Assembly: GCA_002395235.1 (NCBI GenBank)
Contig: DGWK01000043.1
Span: forward strand, 4,463-45,067
Length of the DNA stretch: 40,605 nucleotides
From: Lachnospiraceae bacterium UBA4260
GTDB taxonomy: Bacteria > Bacillota > Clostridia > Lachnospirales > Lachnospiraceae
Direction: 5' to 3'
Shown here: piece after piece, positions 7,391 through 14,712 of the stretch
Position numbering within the stretch: the stretch's first letter is position 1
How the letters are laid out: every line of letters begins with the position of its first letter
Position numbers and translations under genes: made by a program
Notes under the pieces: model-generated
Databases searched by the model: none
Seen by the model: only the letters and a program-made list of their open reading frames with translations
Told to the model about the DNA's origin: nothing

Positions 7391-7463
7391 GCGATAGTAG
7401 TACAGTTGGTAGTACGCCACCTTGCCAAGGTGGAGGTCGCGAGTTCGAGCCTCGTCTATCGCT
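7391..7463 (+). tRNA. tRNA-Gly (anticodon GCC)
   Basis: A 73-base cloverleaf. The 7-bp acceptor stem is GCGATAG/CTATCGC, the anticodon arm is CCACC TTGCCAA GGTGG with anticodon GCC, and the T arm contains GTTCGAGCC. The D-arm reads TAGTACAGTTGGTAGTAC. The discriminator base is T and CCA is not encoded. It is identical to the next tRNA copy 108 bases downstream. Confidence 0.95.
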
Positions 7464-7498
7464 CTCGGCAGTGAGAGCTGCCACACAATTTAATAAAT

Positions 7499-7571
7499 GC
7501 GATAGTAGTACAGTTGGTAGTACGCCACCTTGCCAAGGTGGAGGTCGCGAGTTCGAGCCTCGTCTATCGCT
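7499..7571 (+). tRNA. tRNA-Gly (anticodon GCC), second identical copy
   Basis: Same 73 bases as the preceding tRNA, with matching flanks (ATAAAT before and CT after), so the two arose by a recent tandem duplication of a 108-bp unit. The 35-base spacer contains a small GGCAG/CTGCC hairpin (7467-7471 and 7478-7482), which may assist processing. Both are expected in one transcript from the promoter at 7315. Confidence 0.95.
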
Positions 7572-7578
7572 CTGAAAA

Positions 7579-7605
7579 GGTGTCACATTGTGACACCTTT
7601 TTCTT
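7579..7605 (+). terminator. Terminator of the tRNA-Gly transcript
   Basis: Perfect 8-bp stem GGTGTCAC/GTGACACC (7579-7586 and 7590-7597) with a 3-base loop, followed by TTTTTCTTT. It begins eight bases after the second tRNA. Confidence 0.9.
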
Positions 7606-7624
7606 TGCGCGTTAGCAAATGTAC

Positions 7625-7653
7625 TTGTAAAAACAGCTCCGATAAAATACAAT
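7625..7653 (+). promoter_or_regulatory. Candidate promoter of the peptide ABC importer operon
   Basis: TTGTAA (7625-7630), a 17-base spacer and TACAAT (7648-7653) lie between the tRNA terminator and the binding-protein gene. Each box has one or two departures from consensus. Start of transcription would be near 7660. Confidence 0.6.
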
Positions 7654-7727
7654 AGCTAAGGCAAACAAACGGGCTTTTTGCCCCACATTGACTCTCAACA
7701 AGGAGAGCAGTGATGAAAGGAGAAGTT

Positions 7728-9317
7728 ATGAAAAAGAAACTACTGGCCGGGATCCTTGCTGTAAGCATGGTGGGAGCACTTCTCACGGGCTGCGGCAAAG
7801 GAGCGACACAGGGCGAAGGATCGACGCAGGCAGCTGCCGAAGCTCCGGCGGAGACCCCGGAGAGAGCGAAAACCAATGAGATCGTGATCGGCATCGCGCA
7901 GGATCTCGATCAGAGCCTTGACCCGCACTACGCAGTGGCGGCGGGAACCAAGGAAGTAATGTTCAATGTTTTTGAGGGACTGGTCAAATACGATTCTAAC
8001 GGAGACACTGTTCCCGCAGTAGCTTCGGATGTACAGATATCCGAAGACGGTCTTGTCTATACTTTTACACTTCGTGACGGCGTGAAGTTCCACAACGGAG
8101 AGACCGTGGATCTTGACGACGTGATCTACTCAATCCAGCGCTGCAAGGACGACCCCAAGGTTAACCCGCAGACTTCCACAGGACTGAAATGCATCGCAAA
8201 CCTTGAGAAGGACGGAGACAATAAACTTGTGATGACGCTCAGCGAGCCCAACACGGAACTGATGTCTCTTCTTACACTGGCAATCATTCCTTCTGATTAT
8301 GACAAGCAGGACACCGCGCCCATCGGCACAGGTCCTTATAAGTATGTCTCCCGCACGGCGCAGGAATCCGTCGAACTGGAGAAGTTCGCGGACTACTGGG
8401 GAACGCCCGGCAACCTGGACAAGGTCACTTACAAGATCAACGAGAAGGCCGAGGGCCTTGTAATGGGTCTTGAGAGCGGAGCACTGGATCTGGTATCGCA
8501 CCTGAGCAGCACGCAGGTCGGAGAGCTCAGCAAGGAGAATTTCAATATCGAGCAGGGCACGATGAACCTCGTGCAGGCCCTCTATCTCAACAATGAGGCA
8601 GCTCCTTTTGACAACGAGCTCGTCCGCCAGGCTCTGTGCTATGCGGTCGACAAACAGGAAATTCTGGATATGGCGTTTGACGGCTACGGATTCCCGATCG
8701 GATCCAACGTGTTCCCGGCATTTACCAAGTACTATGACGAGAGCCTCGTAAATTACTACGAGCACGACGTCCAGAAAGCCAAGGATCTTCTCGCGCAGGC
8801 GGGTTATCCCAACGGCTTTGATATGACAATTACTGTTCCTTCCAACTATCTGCCGCACTGTGACACCGCGGAAGTTATCGCCGAGCAGCTTAAGGAAGTC
8901 GGCATCAACGCGACTCTGAAGCGTGTGGAGTGGGAGACCTGGAAGGCGGATACCTACGCGGGAAGAAACTTCCAGTCCACAGTGATCGGCCTGACCGCGG
9001 ATCCGCTGACAGCCAGAAGCCTTCTGGAGAGATTCACGACCGGACAGCGTGTGGCGGATGCGGAAGGCAACCGCGGCAACAACTTCATCAATTACAACAA
9101 CGCGGACTACGACGCTCTCTTCGAGCAGGCCGTCAAGTGCTATGATGATGCGGAACAGGTCAAAATATACAAAGAAATGGAAAAGAATCTTACCGAGCAC
9201 GCAGCCAGCGTCTATATTCAGGATATGGCGGATATGGTGGCTATACGCAAGGGGCTGACCGGCCTTACCTTCTATCCTCTGTATGTGCTGGACGTCTCCA
9301 CACTGAAGTGGGAATGA
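7728..9317 (+). CDS. Peptide-type ABC importer substrate-binding lipoprotein (SBP family 5)
   Basis: An extracytoplasmic receptor of the OppA/DppA/NikA family. From ATG 7728 the signal peptide MKKKLLAGILAVSMVGALLTGC ends in a lipobox with Cys22, so it is a membrane-anchored lipoprotein; a Gly/Ala/Glu linker follows. The mature part has the family sequence DLDQSLDPHYA, followed by YTFTLRDGVKFHNGE, and IGTGPYK. ATG 7713 is an alternative start with its own AAGGAG site and would only add five residues before the signal. The gene heads an operon with two permeases and two ATPases. Substrate may be di/oligopeptides, but nickel or other small solutes cannot be excluded. Confidence 0.93.
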   Translation: MKKKLLAGILAVSMVGALLTGCGKGATQGEGSTQAAAEAPAETPERAKTNEIVIGIAQDLDQSLDPHYAVAAGTKEVMFNVFEGLVKYDSNGDTVPAVASDVQISEDGLVYTFTLRDGVKFHNGETVDLDDVIYSIQRCKDDPKVNPQTSTGLKCIANLEKDGDNKLVMTLSEPNTELMSLLTLAIIPSDYDKQDTAPIGTGPYKYVSRTAQESVELEKFADYWGTPGNLDKVTYKINEKAEGLVMGLESGALDLVSHLSSTQVGELSKENFNIEQGTMNLVQALYLNNEAAPFDNELVRQALCYAVDKQEILDMAFDGYGFPIGSNVFPAFTKYYDESLVNYYEHDVQKAKDLLAQAGYPNGFDMTITVPSNYLPHCDTAEVIAEQLKEVGINATLKRVEWETWKADTYAGRNFQSTVIGLTADPLTARSLLERFTTGQRVADAEGNRGNNFINYNNADYDALFEQAVKCYDDAEQVKIYKEMEKNLTEHAASVYIQDMADMVAIRKGLTGLTFYPLYVLDVSTLKWE

Positions 9318-9348
9318 GGATGAGAGCGGAATCGGACTGAGCGATCAT

Positions 9349-9387
9349 GTGCGCAGCAATAGGGCGTTCTTATTGCTGCGCACTTTT
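9349..9387 (+). terminator. Hairpin between binding-protein and permease genes (attenuator)
   Basis: A perfect 13-bp stem GTGCGCAGCAATA/TATTGCTGCGCAC (9349-9361 and 9371-9383) with a 9-base loop, followed by TTTTATAAT. It sits inside an otherwise continuous operon. Partial termination or 3'-end protection here would give more binding protein than permease, a usual arrangement for such importers. Confidence 0.8.
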
Positions 9388-9447
9388 ATAATTATTCAGC
9401 GGCGCGGCCGCTGTGACAAATGCATCCGACAGAAGGAGAAAACCACT

Positions 9448-10398
9448 TTGAAGTATGCACTTCGCCGTATCCTGGCACTTTTTATCACGATGATCCTGGT
9501 ATCATTTCTGGCTTTTGCAGCCTTCCACATCATATCCGGCGATCCCGCGCGGGCCATTCTGGGAATGAACGCCACAGAAAAGCAGCTTGCACTGCTGCGG
9601 CAGGAACTGGGGCTGGATAAGCCGTTTCTTGTACAGTATTTTAACTGGCTGCTCGGCTTCTTTTCGGGAAATCTGGGAATATCTTACAGCTATCGGCAGC
9701 CGGTGGCTTCCCTGATCATCCCCAAGCTCCTGGTGACCCTTGTGATGGTCCTGATCAGCTTTGGCATCATTGTCGTGCTGTCGCTCCCTCTGGGACTTCG
9801 CGCGGCACAGAAATCCGGCGGACGTCTGGACTGGCTCAGGACTACGGTCGACCAGCTGTGCATGGCGGTCCCCGCTTTCTTTCTGAGTATCCTGGTATCC
9901 TATATCTTCGGGATCGTGCTGAAATTCTTTACGCCCGGAGATTTTCCGAAAATGGAGAGGGACCTGACGGGAGCTCTTCGCTATCTCTTTTTTGCTGCGG
10001 TCTGCATAGCGATTCCGAGGATTGCGATGGCAGTGCGCATGCTCAAGAGCACGATCATTGAGGAGATGGAGAAGGACTATGTCCGGACAGCGATCTCAAG
10101 GGGCAATACCAGGGCGGAAGTCCTGAAAAAGCATGTCCTGAAGAATTCGCTCGTGCCGACGATCACGTTTCTGGGACAGACAATGGCGGAGATCGTGGGC
10201 GGGAGTATCGTCGTGGAGCAGGTCTTCGGAATCCCCGGCATGGGGAGGTTTCTCGTGGCGTCGATCTCCAACAGAGATTATCCGGTCGTGGAGGCGCTTG
10301 TCGTCATTCTCGCTTTCTGGGTCATTCTCTCGGGAACTGTGGCGGATCTGGTGGGCCAAAAGATAGATCCTCGCTTAAGACTGGGGGACCGCTCATGA
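9448..10398 (+). CDS. Peptide-type ABC importer permease (DppB/OppB type)
   Basis: An inner-membrane channel subunit, 316 residues. It begins MKYALRRILALFITMILVSF, the typical first membrane segment of this family, and contains FHIISGDPA, LGLDKP, and the cytoplasmic ATPase-coupling (EAA) region followed by VVEQVFGIPGMGRFLV near the C-terminus. I choose TTG 9448, with AAGGAGA eight bases upstream; the open frame extends further upstream but across the attenuator hairpin, which makes those starts implausible. It overlaps the next permease gene by four bases. Confidence 0.92.
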   Translation: MKYALRRILALFITMILVSFLAFAAFHIISGDPARAILGMNATEKQLALLRQELGLDKPFLVQYFNWLLGFFSGNLGISYSYRQPVASLIIPKLLVTLVMVLISFGIIVVLSLPLGLRAAQKSGGRLDWLRTTVDQLCMAVPAFFLSILVSYIFGIVLKFFTPGDFPKMERDLTGALRYLFFAAVCIAIPRIAMAVRMLKSTIIEEMEKDYVRTAISRGNTRAEVLKKHVLKNSLVPTITFLGQTMAEIVGGSIVVEQVFGIPGMGRFLVASISNRDYPVVEALVVILAFWVILSGTVADLVGQKIDPRLRLGDRS

Positions 10399-11204
10399 TG
10401 AAGAAAAAATGGAATGGCTATCTTATCGCAGGGTGCCTCATCACAGGCATCATTATTCTGTGGATCGTGATCGGAAGATTTTATACTCCCTATCCGCCCA
10501 CCAAGATGAGCTCCGCAAAACTCCAGGGGCCGTCGCTGGCGCACCTGTTCGGGACTGACAAGTTCGGGCGCGATATTTTCAGCCGCGTGATGCAGGGATC
10601 CGGCACTACACTGGTCATCGCCGCGCTGACCATAGTGATCGGCGCAGGGATTGGAACGGTTGTGGGCGCAGTGACCGGGTATTTCGGCGGCATTCTGGAT
10701 GAAATCCTGATGCGTCTCAACGACGCGCTCACCGCATTTCCGAGCATTCTTCTTGCCCTGGTCATCATCAGTATCCTGGGACCGGGCAAGTACAACGTGA
10801 TCATCGCACTGGGAATCGTCTTTATTCCCTCTTACGCGCGCATGATGAGAACGGCGTTCGCCGCGCAGCGGGAAGTGAACTATATAACCAGCGCAAGGCT
10901 CATGGGCGCCGGCAGCATGAGGATCCTTCTGGTCCATATGCTGCCCAACACGGTGCATGTGCTGCTCCCCGCGCTCACGATCGGTTTCAACAACGCCGTC
11001 CTGGCGGAGGCCAGCATGAGCTTTCTGGGAATCGGCGTGACGCCCCCGGACGTGTCCATGGGCTATATGCTCTCGGAGGCGCAGGGAATGTTCCGCTCGG
11101 CGCCCTGGTACGCGCTGAGCGTCGGCGGCGTGATCGCGCTGTTGGTATTCGGTATCAGCCTGATCGGCGAAGGTTTGCAGAGAATGAATGGGGAGGTGAA
11201 CTGA
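10395..11204 (+). CDS. Peptide-type ABC importer permease (DppC/OppC type)
   Basis: Second channel subunit, 269 residues, partner of the preceding permease. Visible family features are one N-terminal membrane segment (GCLITGIIILWIVIG), the periplasmic HLFGTDKFGRDIFSRVM block, YITSARLMGAGSMRILLVHM (EAA loop contacting the ATPases) and LAEASMSFLGIGVTPPDVSM. The start ATG overlaps the stop of the previous gene, and its own stop overlaps the next ATG (TGATG), so translation is coupled across the three genes. Confidence 0.93.
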   Translation: MMKKKWNGYLIAGCLITGIIILWIVIGRFYTPYPPTKMSSAKLQGPSLAHLFGTDKFGRDIFSRVMQGSGTTLVIAALTIVIGAGIGTVVGAVTGYFGGILDEILMRLNDALTAFPSILLALVIISILGPGKYNVIIALGIVFIPSYARMMRTAFAAQREVNYITSARLMGAGSMRILLVHMLPNTVHVLLPALTIGFNNAVLAEASMSFLGIGVTPPDVSMGYMLSEAQGMFRSAPWYALSVGGVIALLVFGISLIGEGLQRMNGEVN

Positions 11205-12031
11205 TGCTGGAAGTCAGAGATCTCCATGTAAAATTTCATAACAGAGACAGGGAAGCCGTGGCGGGCGTGACCTTTACGCTCAGGGACGGAGAGATCCTGG
11301 GGCTGGTCGGCGAGTCCGGCTCCGGCAAATCTGTCACGGCGATGAGTATAGCCGGCCTTCTCCCCCGCAAAAAATGCGATTACAGAGGGGATGTGCTCGT
11401 AGACGGCGAAGACATGCTGCACGCCAGCAGAAGCCTTCTGCGCAAAATACAGGGAAATAAGATCGGCGTCGTCTTCCAGGAGCCCATGAGCGCCATGGAC
11501 CCGCTGATGAAAGTGGGCAGGCAGGTGGAAGAAGTGCTTGTCATCCACACGGACCTGGGGCCCGAAGAGCGCAAAAAGCTGGCCATAGAGGCCCTGGCAG
11601 ATGTGGAACTGCCGAACCCCGAAGAGGTCTACAACAAGTATCCGCACGAGCTTTCCGGTGGCATGCTGCAGAGGTCGATGATTGCGGCGGCTATTGTGGC
11701 GCGGCCCAGCCTGCTTCTTCTGGACGAGCCCACTACGGCGCTGGACGTCACGATCCAGGCCCAGATTCTCAAGCTCCTGGTCAAGCTCAACAAAAAACAC
11801 GGCATGTCCATGCTCTTCATTTCTCACAACCTGGGTGTCGTGAGAAAGTTATGCAAGCGCGTCGCCGTCATGCAGCGCGGCGTCATTGTTGAGGAGGGGG
11901 CGACAAACGATGTCTTCTTCCGCCCGCAGCATCCTTATACGCAGCATCTGATCGAGTGCATTCCCGCGAGGGTAAAAGTGATCGCCAGGAAGAAGGCGGA
12001 AGAGACAGAGGGAGGTGCAGACAATGACTGA
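11204..12031 (+). CDS. Peptide-type ABC importer ATPase (DppD/OppD type)
   Basis: Nucleotide-binding subunit, 275 residues. Walker A is GESGSGKS, the Q-loop is VFQEPMSAMDPLM, the signature is LSGGMLQR and Walker B is LLLLDEPTTALD, followed by the switch-His segment LFISHNLGVV. The C-terminal HPYTQHLIECIPA is the start of the oligopeptide-ATPase C-terminal extension, but the protein then ends after about 20 more residues, shorter than the usual ~330. No frameshift is evident, so this is probably a naturally short form. Confidence 0.93.
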   Translation: MLEVRDLHVKFHNRDREAVAGVTFTLRDGEILGLVGESGSGKSVTAMSIAGLLPRKKCDYRGDVLVDGEDMLHASRSLLRKIQGNKIGVVFQEPMSAMDPLMKVGRQVEEVLVIHTDLGPEERKKLAIEALADVELPNPEEVYNKYPHELSGGMLQRSMIAAAIVARPSLLLLDEPTTALDVTIQAQILKLLVKLNKKHGMSMLFISHNLGVVRKLCKRVAVMQRGVIVEEGATNDVFFRPQHPYTQHLIECIPARVKVIARKKAEETEGGADND

Positions 12032-12776
12032 CAGCATGAAAGAAGACAGGCAGCTCGTCCTGGAAGTCAATCATGTGAGCGGCGGATACCGCACGGCCGG
12101 CCTCTTCGGCAAAGGCAAGTACCAGCAGGTCCTGTACGATGTGGATTTCAACATCCGGCACGGCGAGATCATGGGGCTTGTGGGCGAGAGCGGTACCGGC
12201 AAGTCTACTTTGGCAAGAATGATTCTGGGCATGCTGGAGCCGGAAGAGGGCAGCATCGTGCACCACACGAAACGCCCGCAGATCATTTTCCAGGATCCCT
12301 ACAGCTCCCTGAATCCGGCTTACACGGTGGAGTGGACGCTGGAGGAGCCCCTGCGCGTGTTCGGCAAATACGACGCGGCGGAGAGAAAGCGCCGGGTCCG
12401 CGACATGCTCGCCAAAGTAGAGCTCCCCGAAGAGGTCCTCGGCGCAAGGCCATCGGAGCTTTCCGGCGGCCAGAGACAGAGAGTCAGCATCGCGGCGGCT
12501 CTGATCAGAAGGCCCCGCTTTATCATCGCGGATGAGCCGGTCTCGGCGCTGGACGTGACGATCCAGGCCCAGATCCTGCAGCTTCTTCGCGATCTGCGCG
12601 AGGAACTGGACCTGAGCTATCTGTTCATTTCCCACGACCTCAACGTCGTGTATCAGCTCTGCGACAGAGTTCTTGTCATGAAAAAGGGGAGAATTGTGGA
12701 GCAGGGGACGGTGGATGAGGTCTATGATCATCCCAAGGAAGAATATACAAGACAGCTGCTTGCTGCAGCGGAATAG
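12024..12776 (+). CDS. Peptide-type ABC importer ATPase (DppF/OppF type)
   Basis: Second nucleotide-binding subunit, 250 residues from ATG 12024, which is preceded by GGAGG eight bases upstream and overlaps the previous stop codon. Walker A is GESGTGKST, the Q-loop IIFQDPYSSLNP, the signature LSGGQRQRVSIA, Walker B FIIADEPVSALD, and the switch His lies in LFISHDLNVVYQL. The C-terminus HPKEEYTRQLLAA marks the end of the core domain; the usual extra C-terminal tail is reduced, as in its partner. It is the last gene of the importer operon and is followed by a strong terminator. Confidence 0.93.
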   Translation: MTDSMKEDRQLVLEVNHVSGGYRTAGLFGKGKYQQVLYDVDFNIRHGEIMGLVGESGTGKSTLARMILGMLEPEEGSIVHHTKRPQIIFQDPYSSLNPAYTVEWTLEEPLRVFGKYDAAERKRRVRDMLAKVELPEEVLGARPSELSGGQRQRVSIAAALIRRPRFIIADEPVSALDVTIQAQILQLLRDLREELDLSYLFISHDLNVVYQLCDRVLVMKKGRIVEQGTVDEVYDHPKEEYTRQLLAAAE

Positions 12777-12833
12777 GCGGGCGGCACGGCGGCACACATC
12801 TCCGCAGCAGAGGGATGCCTTTATGAAAAAACC

Positions 12834-12868
12834 ACACCCGGTTCACCTTGTTTTGGTGAGCCGGGTGT
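12834..12868. terminator. Bidirectional intrinsic terminator
   Basis: A 14-bp stem (ACACCCGGTTCACC with GGTGAGCCGGGTGT, one G-T wobble) encloses a 7-base loop. On the plus strand it is followed by TCTTTCGTT and on the minus strand by GGTTTTTTCAT, so it can end both the importer operon and the phosphoesterase transcript. Confidence 0.85.
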
Positions 12869-12937
12869 TCTTTCGTTATTCAGGAAGTACGGAACGGCAC
12901 AGTGCCGGAAAATTTTGTGTATACTCTTTTCTAAAAG

Positions 12938-12968
12938 CCTTCTTCGGTGGAATATCCACCGAAGAAGG
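12938..12968. repeat. 31-base palindromic repeat, copy 1
   Basis: Perfect 14-bp arms CCTTCTTCGGTGGA and TCCACCGAAGAAGG around the centre ATA. Homology with copy 2 continues for about 25 bases after the palindrome (AAAGGGTACTATG against AAAGAGCACTATG), so the repeated unit is larger than the hairpin. Confidence 0.85.
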
Positions 12969-13023
12969 GCTCGGGAAAGGGTACTATGACTCTCTATAGA
13001 GATGTATAGGTCTGTTTCTGAAG

Positions 13024-13054
13024 CCTTCTTCAGTGGAATATCCACCGAAGAAGG
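13024..13054. repeat. 31-base palindromic repeat, copy 2
   Basis: Same palindrome as copy 1 at a distance of 86 bases, with one change in the left arm (CCTTCTTCAGTGGA), which breaks one pair of the stem. GTTTTAAAAG follows, giving it a weak terminator-like tail. Confidence 0.85.
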
Positions 13055-13130
13055 GTTTTAAAAGAGCACTATGGCTTTTATCAGGAGGCACGGGCACGTT
13101 ATAGCAGCTTCCTCAGCAAGACATGAACTT

Positions 13131-13688
13131 TCATTCAGAGGGATGTAGTGTTTCCTGCCTCTCCTCCTCACGGATTTGATCCCTAAGTGTTTCCAGCAGA
13201 ATCGGCGTATAGTCGATGCGCTCCACACTGACGCAGGCACTGCGGCTGCTGACGGACCGGTAAGACGGATGACTGTGGACGTGTCCGTACAGGTTGGCGT
13301 AGGGCATGCTCCTGCAGACATAAAGAGGAGCATGTGACAAAATAAAGAAGTCCTTGAGGATGACAGGCAGATCATAGCACTCCTCGAAGCCAAGGTCCCT
13401 CCACTCCTGCGGGGACAGGTAAGTGTCGTGATTGCCTATGACAAGGAATTTGCGCCCTTTGAGCTGAGAGAGCAGTTCGCGGCAGCGGGCCTGCCCGCCG
13501 GAGCAGAAGTCGCCCAGATGATAGACCAGGTCATTGTCGCTGACGACTGCGTTCCAGCGCCGGATCATCTCCCTGTCCATTGTGACGGTGTCAGGAAAGG
13601 GGCGCTCCTCATACAACCTTATATTCTTATCTCCGAAATGGGTATCCGCGATCAGGAAGATCCGGCTCTCCTGTTTAGTGGTGTTCAT
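13131..13688 (-). CDS. Calcineurin-like metallophosphoesterase
   Basis: A 185-residue cytosolic phosphoesterase with every metal-binding motif of the family: DTHFGD (15-20), HLGDF, GNHD, LSHAPLY and YGHVHSH. Small stand-alone proteins of this type are usually phosphodiesterases or phosphatases of unknown substrate. The start ATG (reverse complement of 13686-13688) is preceded by TAAGGAG. It is a single-gene unit, convergent with the importer operon and divergent from the polyamine operon. Substrate cannot be told from sequence. Confidence 0.93.
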   Translation of the reverse strand: MNTTKQESRIFLIADTHFGDKNIRLYEERPFPDTVTMDREMIRRWNAVVSDNDLVYHLGDFCSGGQARCRELLSQLKGRKFLVIGNHDTYLSPQEWRDLGFEECYDLPVILKDFFILSHAPLYVCRSMPYANLYGHVHSHPSYRSVSSRSACVSVERIDYTPILLETLRDQIREEERQETLHPSE

Positions 13689-13801
13689 CCTTTTCTCCTT
13701 AATTTTAGAAGGGACATGTTTAAAAGCGGGCTGCCTGTAAGGCGGTTTCCTGCTCTCAGTGCGCCTGCTAAACGCTATTTTCCTGTTTCATATCTGATAT
13801 A

Positions 13802-13831
13802 ACTGTAAGCCTGCTCCCGAATATATGTCAA
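13802..13831 (-). promoter_or_regulatory. Candidate promoter of the metallophosphoesterase gene
   Basis: On the minus strand TTGACA (13831-13826), an 18-base spacer and TACAGT (13807-13802). The -35 is consensus and the -10 moderate. It would give a leader of about 105 bases. Confidence 0.4.
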
Positions 13832-13891
13832 ATTGTATATTTTTTGAAGGAAAATGAATTAATAATTTCTTTAGAAAAATTCAAGTAATAA

Positions 13892-13919
13892 TTGACTTAA
13901 AGTTTAGTAATAGTATAAT
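13892..13919 (+). promoter_or_regulatory. Promoter of the XRE-cupin/potABCD operon
   Basis: TTGACT (13892-13897), a 16-base spacer and TATAAT (13914-13919). Transcription would start near 13926, giving a leader of about 130 bases. One of three AGTTTA-type repeats lies in the spacer. Confidence 0.7.
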
Positions 13920-13974
13920 TGTGAATCGTACAAAAAAGTTTAGTATCAGAATATTTTCAGTTTATTATCAGAAT
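13899..13974 (+). repeat. Three direct repeats, candidate operators
   Basis: AGTTTAGTA occurs at 13901-13909 (between the -35 and -10 boxes) and inside AGTTTAGTATCAGAAT at 13937-13952, which is repeated with one mismatch as AGTTTATTATCAGAAT at 13959-13974. The offsets are 36 and 22 bases. Their placement across and just after the promoter suggests autoregulation by the XRE-cupin protein encoded next. Confidence 0.55.
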
Positions 13975-14056
13975 TGATAGACGGCGGACCAAAGAAATGG
14001 TTTAAAAGACTTCAATAGTACAGGCTGCAGGAAAAACCAGGGAGGTAGGCAGAAAA

Positions 14057-14611
14057 ATGGATACTGACAGTATCAACAAAGACATAGGCAGGAGGATCAG
14101 GAATCACCGGAACAGAAACGGGCTGACGCAGCAGGAGCTCGCCGACCGCACGGAACTGACCAAAGGGTTCATTTCTCAGCTGGAGAGAGGGCAGGTTTCG
14201 GCTTCGGTGGTGACACTTATGGACCTCATCGAGTGTCTGGGCACGACGCCGGCGGAATTCTTCAAGGATGAAGAGGAGCAGGTCGTCTTCACGGAGAAGG
14301 AATATTTTGAAAAGCTGGATGAACAGGGCAACAGCAGGCAGTGGATCGTGCCGACGGCGCAGAGACTGCAGATGGAGCCGCTGCTGGTGGTGATCCAGCC
14401 GCATTCATCACTGGAGGAAGACAAGCCGCACAGCGGCGAGGAATTCGGATACCTGATGAGCGGAAGGCTGAACCTGTGGCTCGGGGACAAGGTGTATCAC
14501 ATCAAGTCCGGCGAGAGTTTCTATTATCAGGCGGCGCAGAAACATCGGATCGAAAACCCGGGCGGAAGACCCGCGAAGTTTTTGTGGATCAGCTCGCCCC
14601 CAGAGTTTTGA
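14057..14611 (+). CDS. XRE-family regulator with C-terminal cupin domain (PuuR-like)
   Basis: A 184-residue DNA-binding protein. Residues 8-65 form an XRE helix-turn-helix (LTQQELADRTELTKGFISQLERG), and residues about 105-182 form a small cupin (HSGEEFGYLMSGRLNLWLGD, then GESFYYQAAQKHRIEN). Proteins of this architecture, such as PuuR, sense a small ligand through the cupin and often control polyamine genes. Here it directly precedes potABCD in the same direction, so it is the likely operon regulator. The start ATG follows GGGAGG at an 11-base distance, rather long. Repressor rather than activator role is inferred. Confidence 0.92.
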   Translation: MDTDSINKDIGRRIRNHRNRNGLTQQELADRTELTKGFISQLERGQVSASVVTLMDLIECLGTTPAEFFKDEEEQVVFTEKEYFEKLDEQGNSRQWIVPTAQRLQMEPLLVVIQPHSSLEEDKPHSGEEFGYLMSGRLNLWLGDKVYHIKSGESFYYQAAQKHRIENPGGRPAKFLWISSPPEF

Positions 14612-14626
14612 CTTGGGTGCTGTTAA

Positions 14627-14697
14627 ACAAAACCCGAATGCGAAGCATTTGGGACCTGGGGGCTGTATAACCCCAAAAAGCTGCAAACAATTTTTTT
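14627..14697 (+). other. Structured leader between the regulator and potA
   Basis: CCCGAATGC GAA GCATTTGGG forms a 9-bp hairpin (one G-T pair), and GGGG/CCCC with the loop CTGTATAA forms a second small one before a run of seven T residues directly ahead of ATG 14698. The second hairpin is about 20 bases from the T-run, so a terminator is not convincing. It may simply set the ratio of regulator to transporter. Confidence 0.3.
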
Positions 14698-14712
14698 ATG
14701 GAGAACAAGGAA

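Larger units (their letters stand above)
12777..13130. other. Intergenic region between convergent genes, no gene
   Basis: The 354 bases separate the importer operon from the convergent phosphoesterase gene. They hold a bidirectional terminator (12834-12868) and two copies of an ~86-bp module built around a 31-base palindrome. Short open frames across the palindromes have no ribosome site and no recognisable product. Confidence 0.7.
13689..14056. other. AT-rich divergent promoter region
   Basis: The 368 bases separate the phosphoesterase gene from the polyamine operon. They contain a promoter for each direction and three AGTTTA-type direct repeats, but no gene. The segment 13840-13980 is the most AT-rich stretch in the window. 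Confidence 0.65.

Noticed and set aside
7391..7571. tRNA pair as an attachment site of an integrated element
   Set aside because: No integrase, no phage or plasmid genes and no separate partial tRNA copy are found in the window.
7383..7652. Minus-strand open frame with repeated RRGSNSRPPPWQGG sequence
   Set aside because: The repeat is simply the two tRNA-Gly genes translated on the wrong strand, a well-known artefact.
12938..13054. CRISPR array
   Set aside because: Only two copies exist, similarity extends into the spacer, and there are no cas genes.
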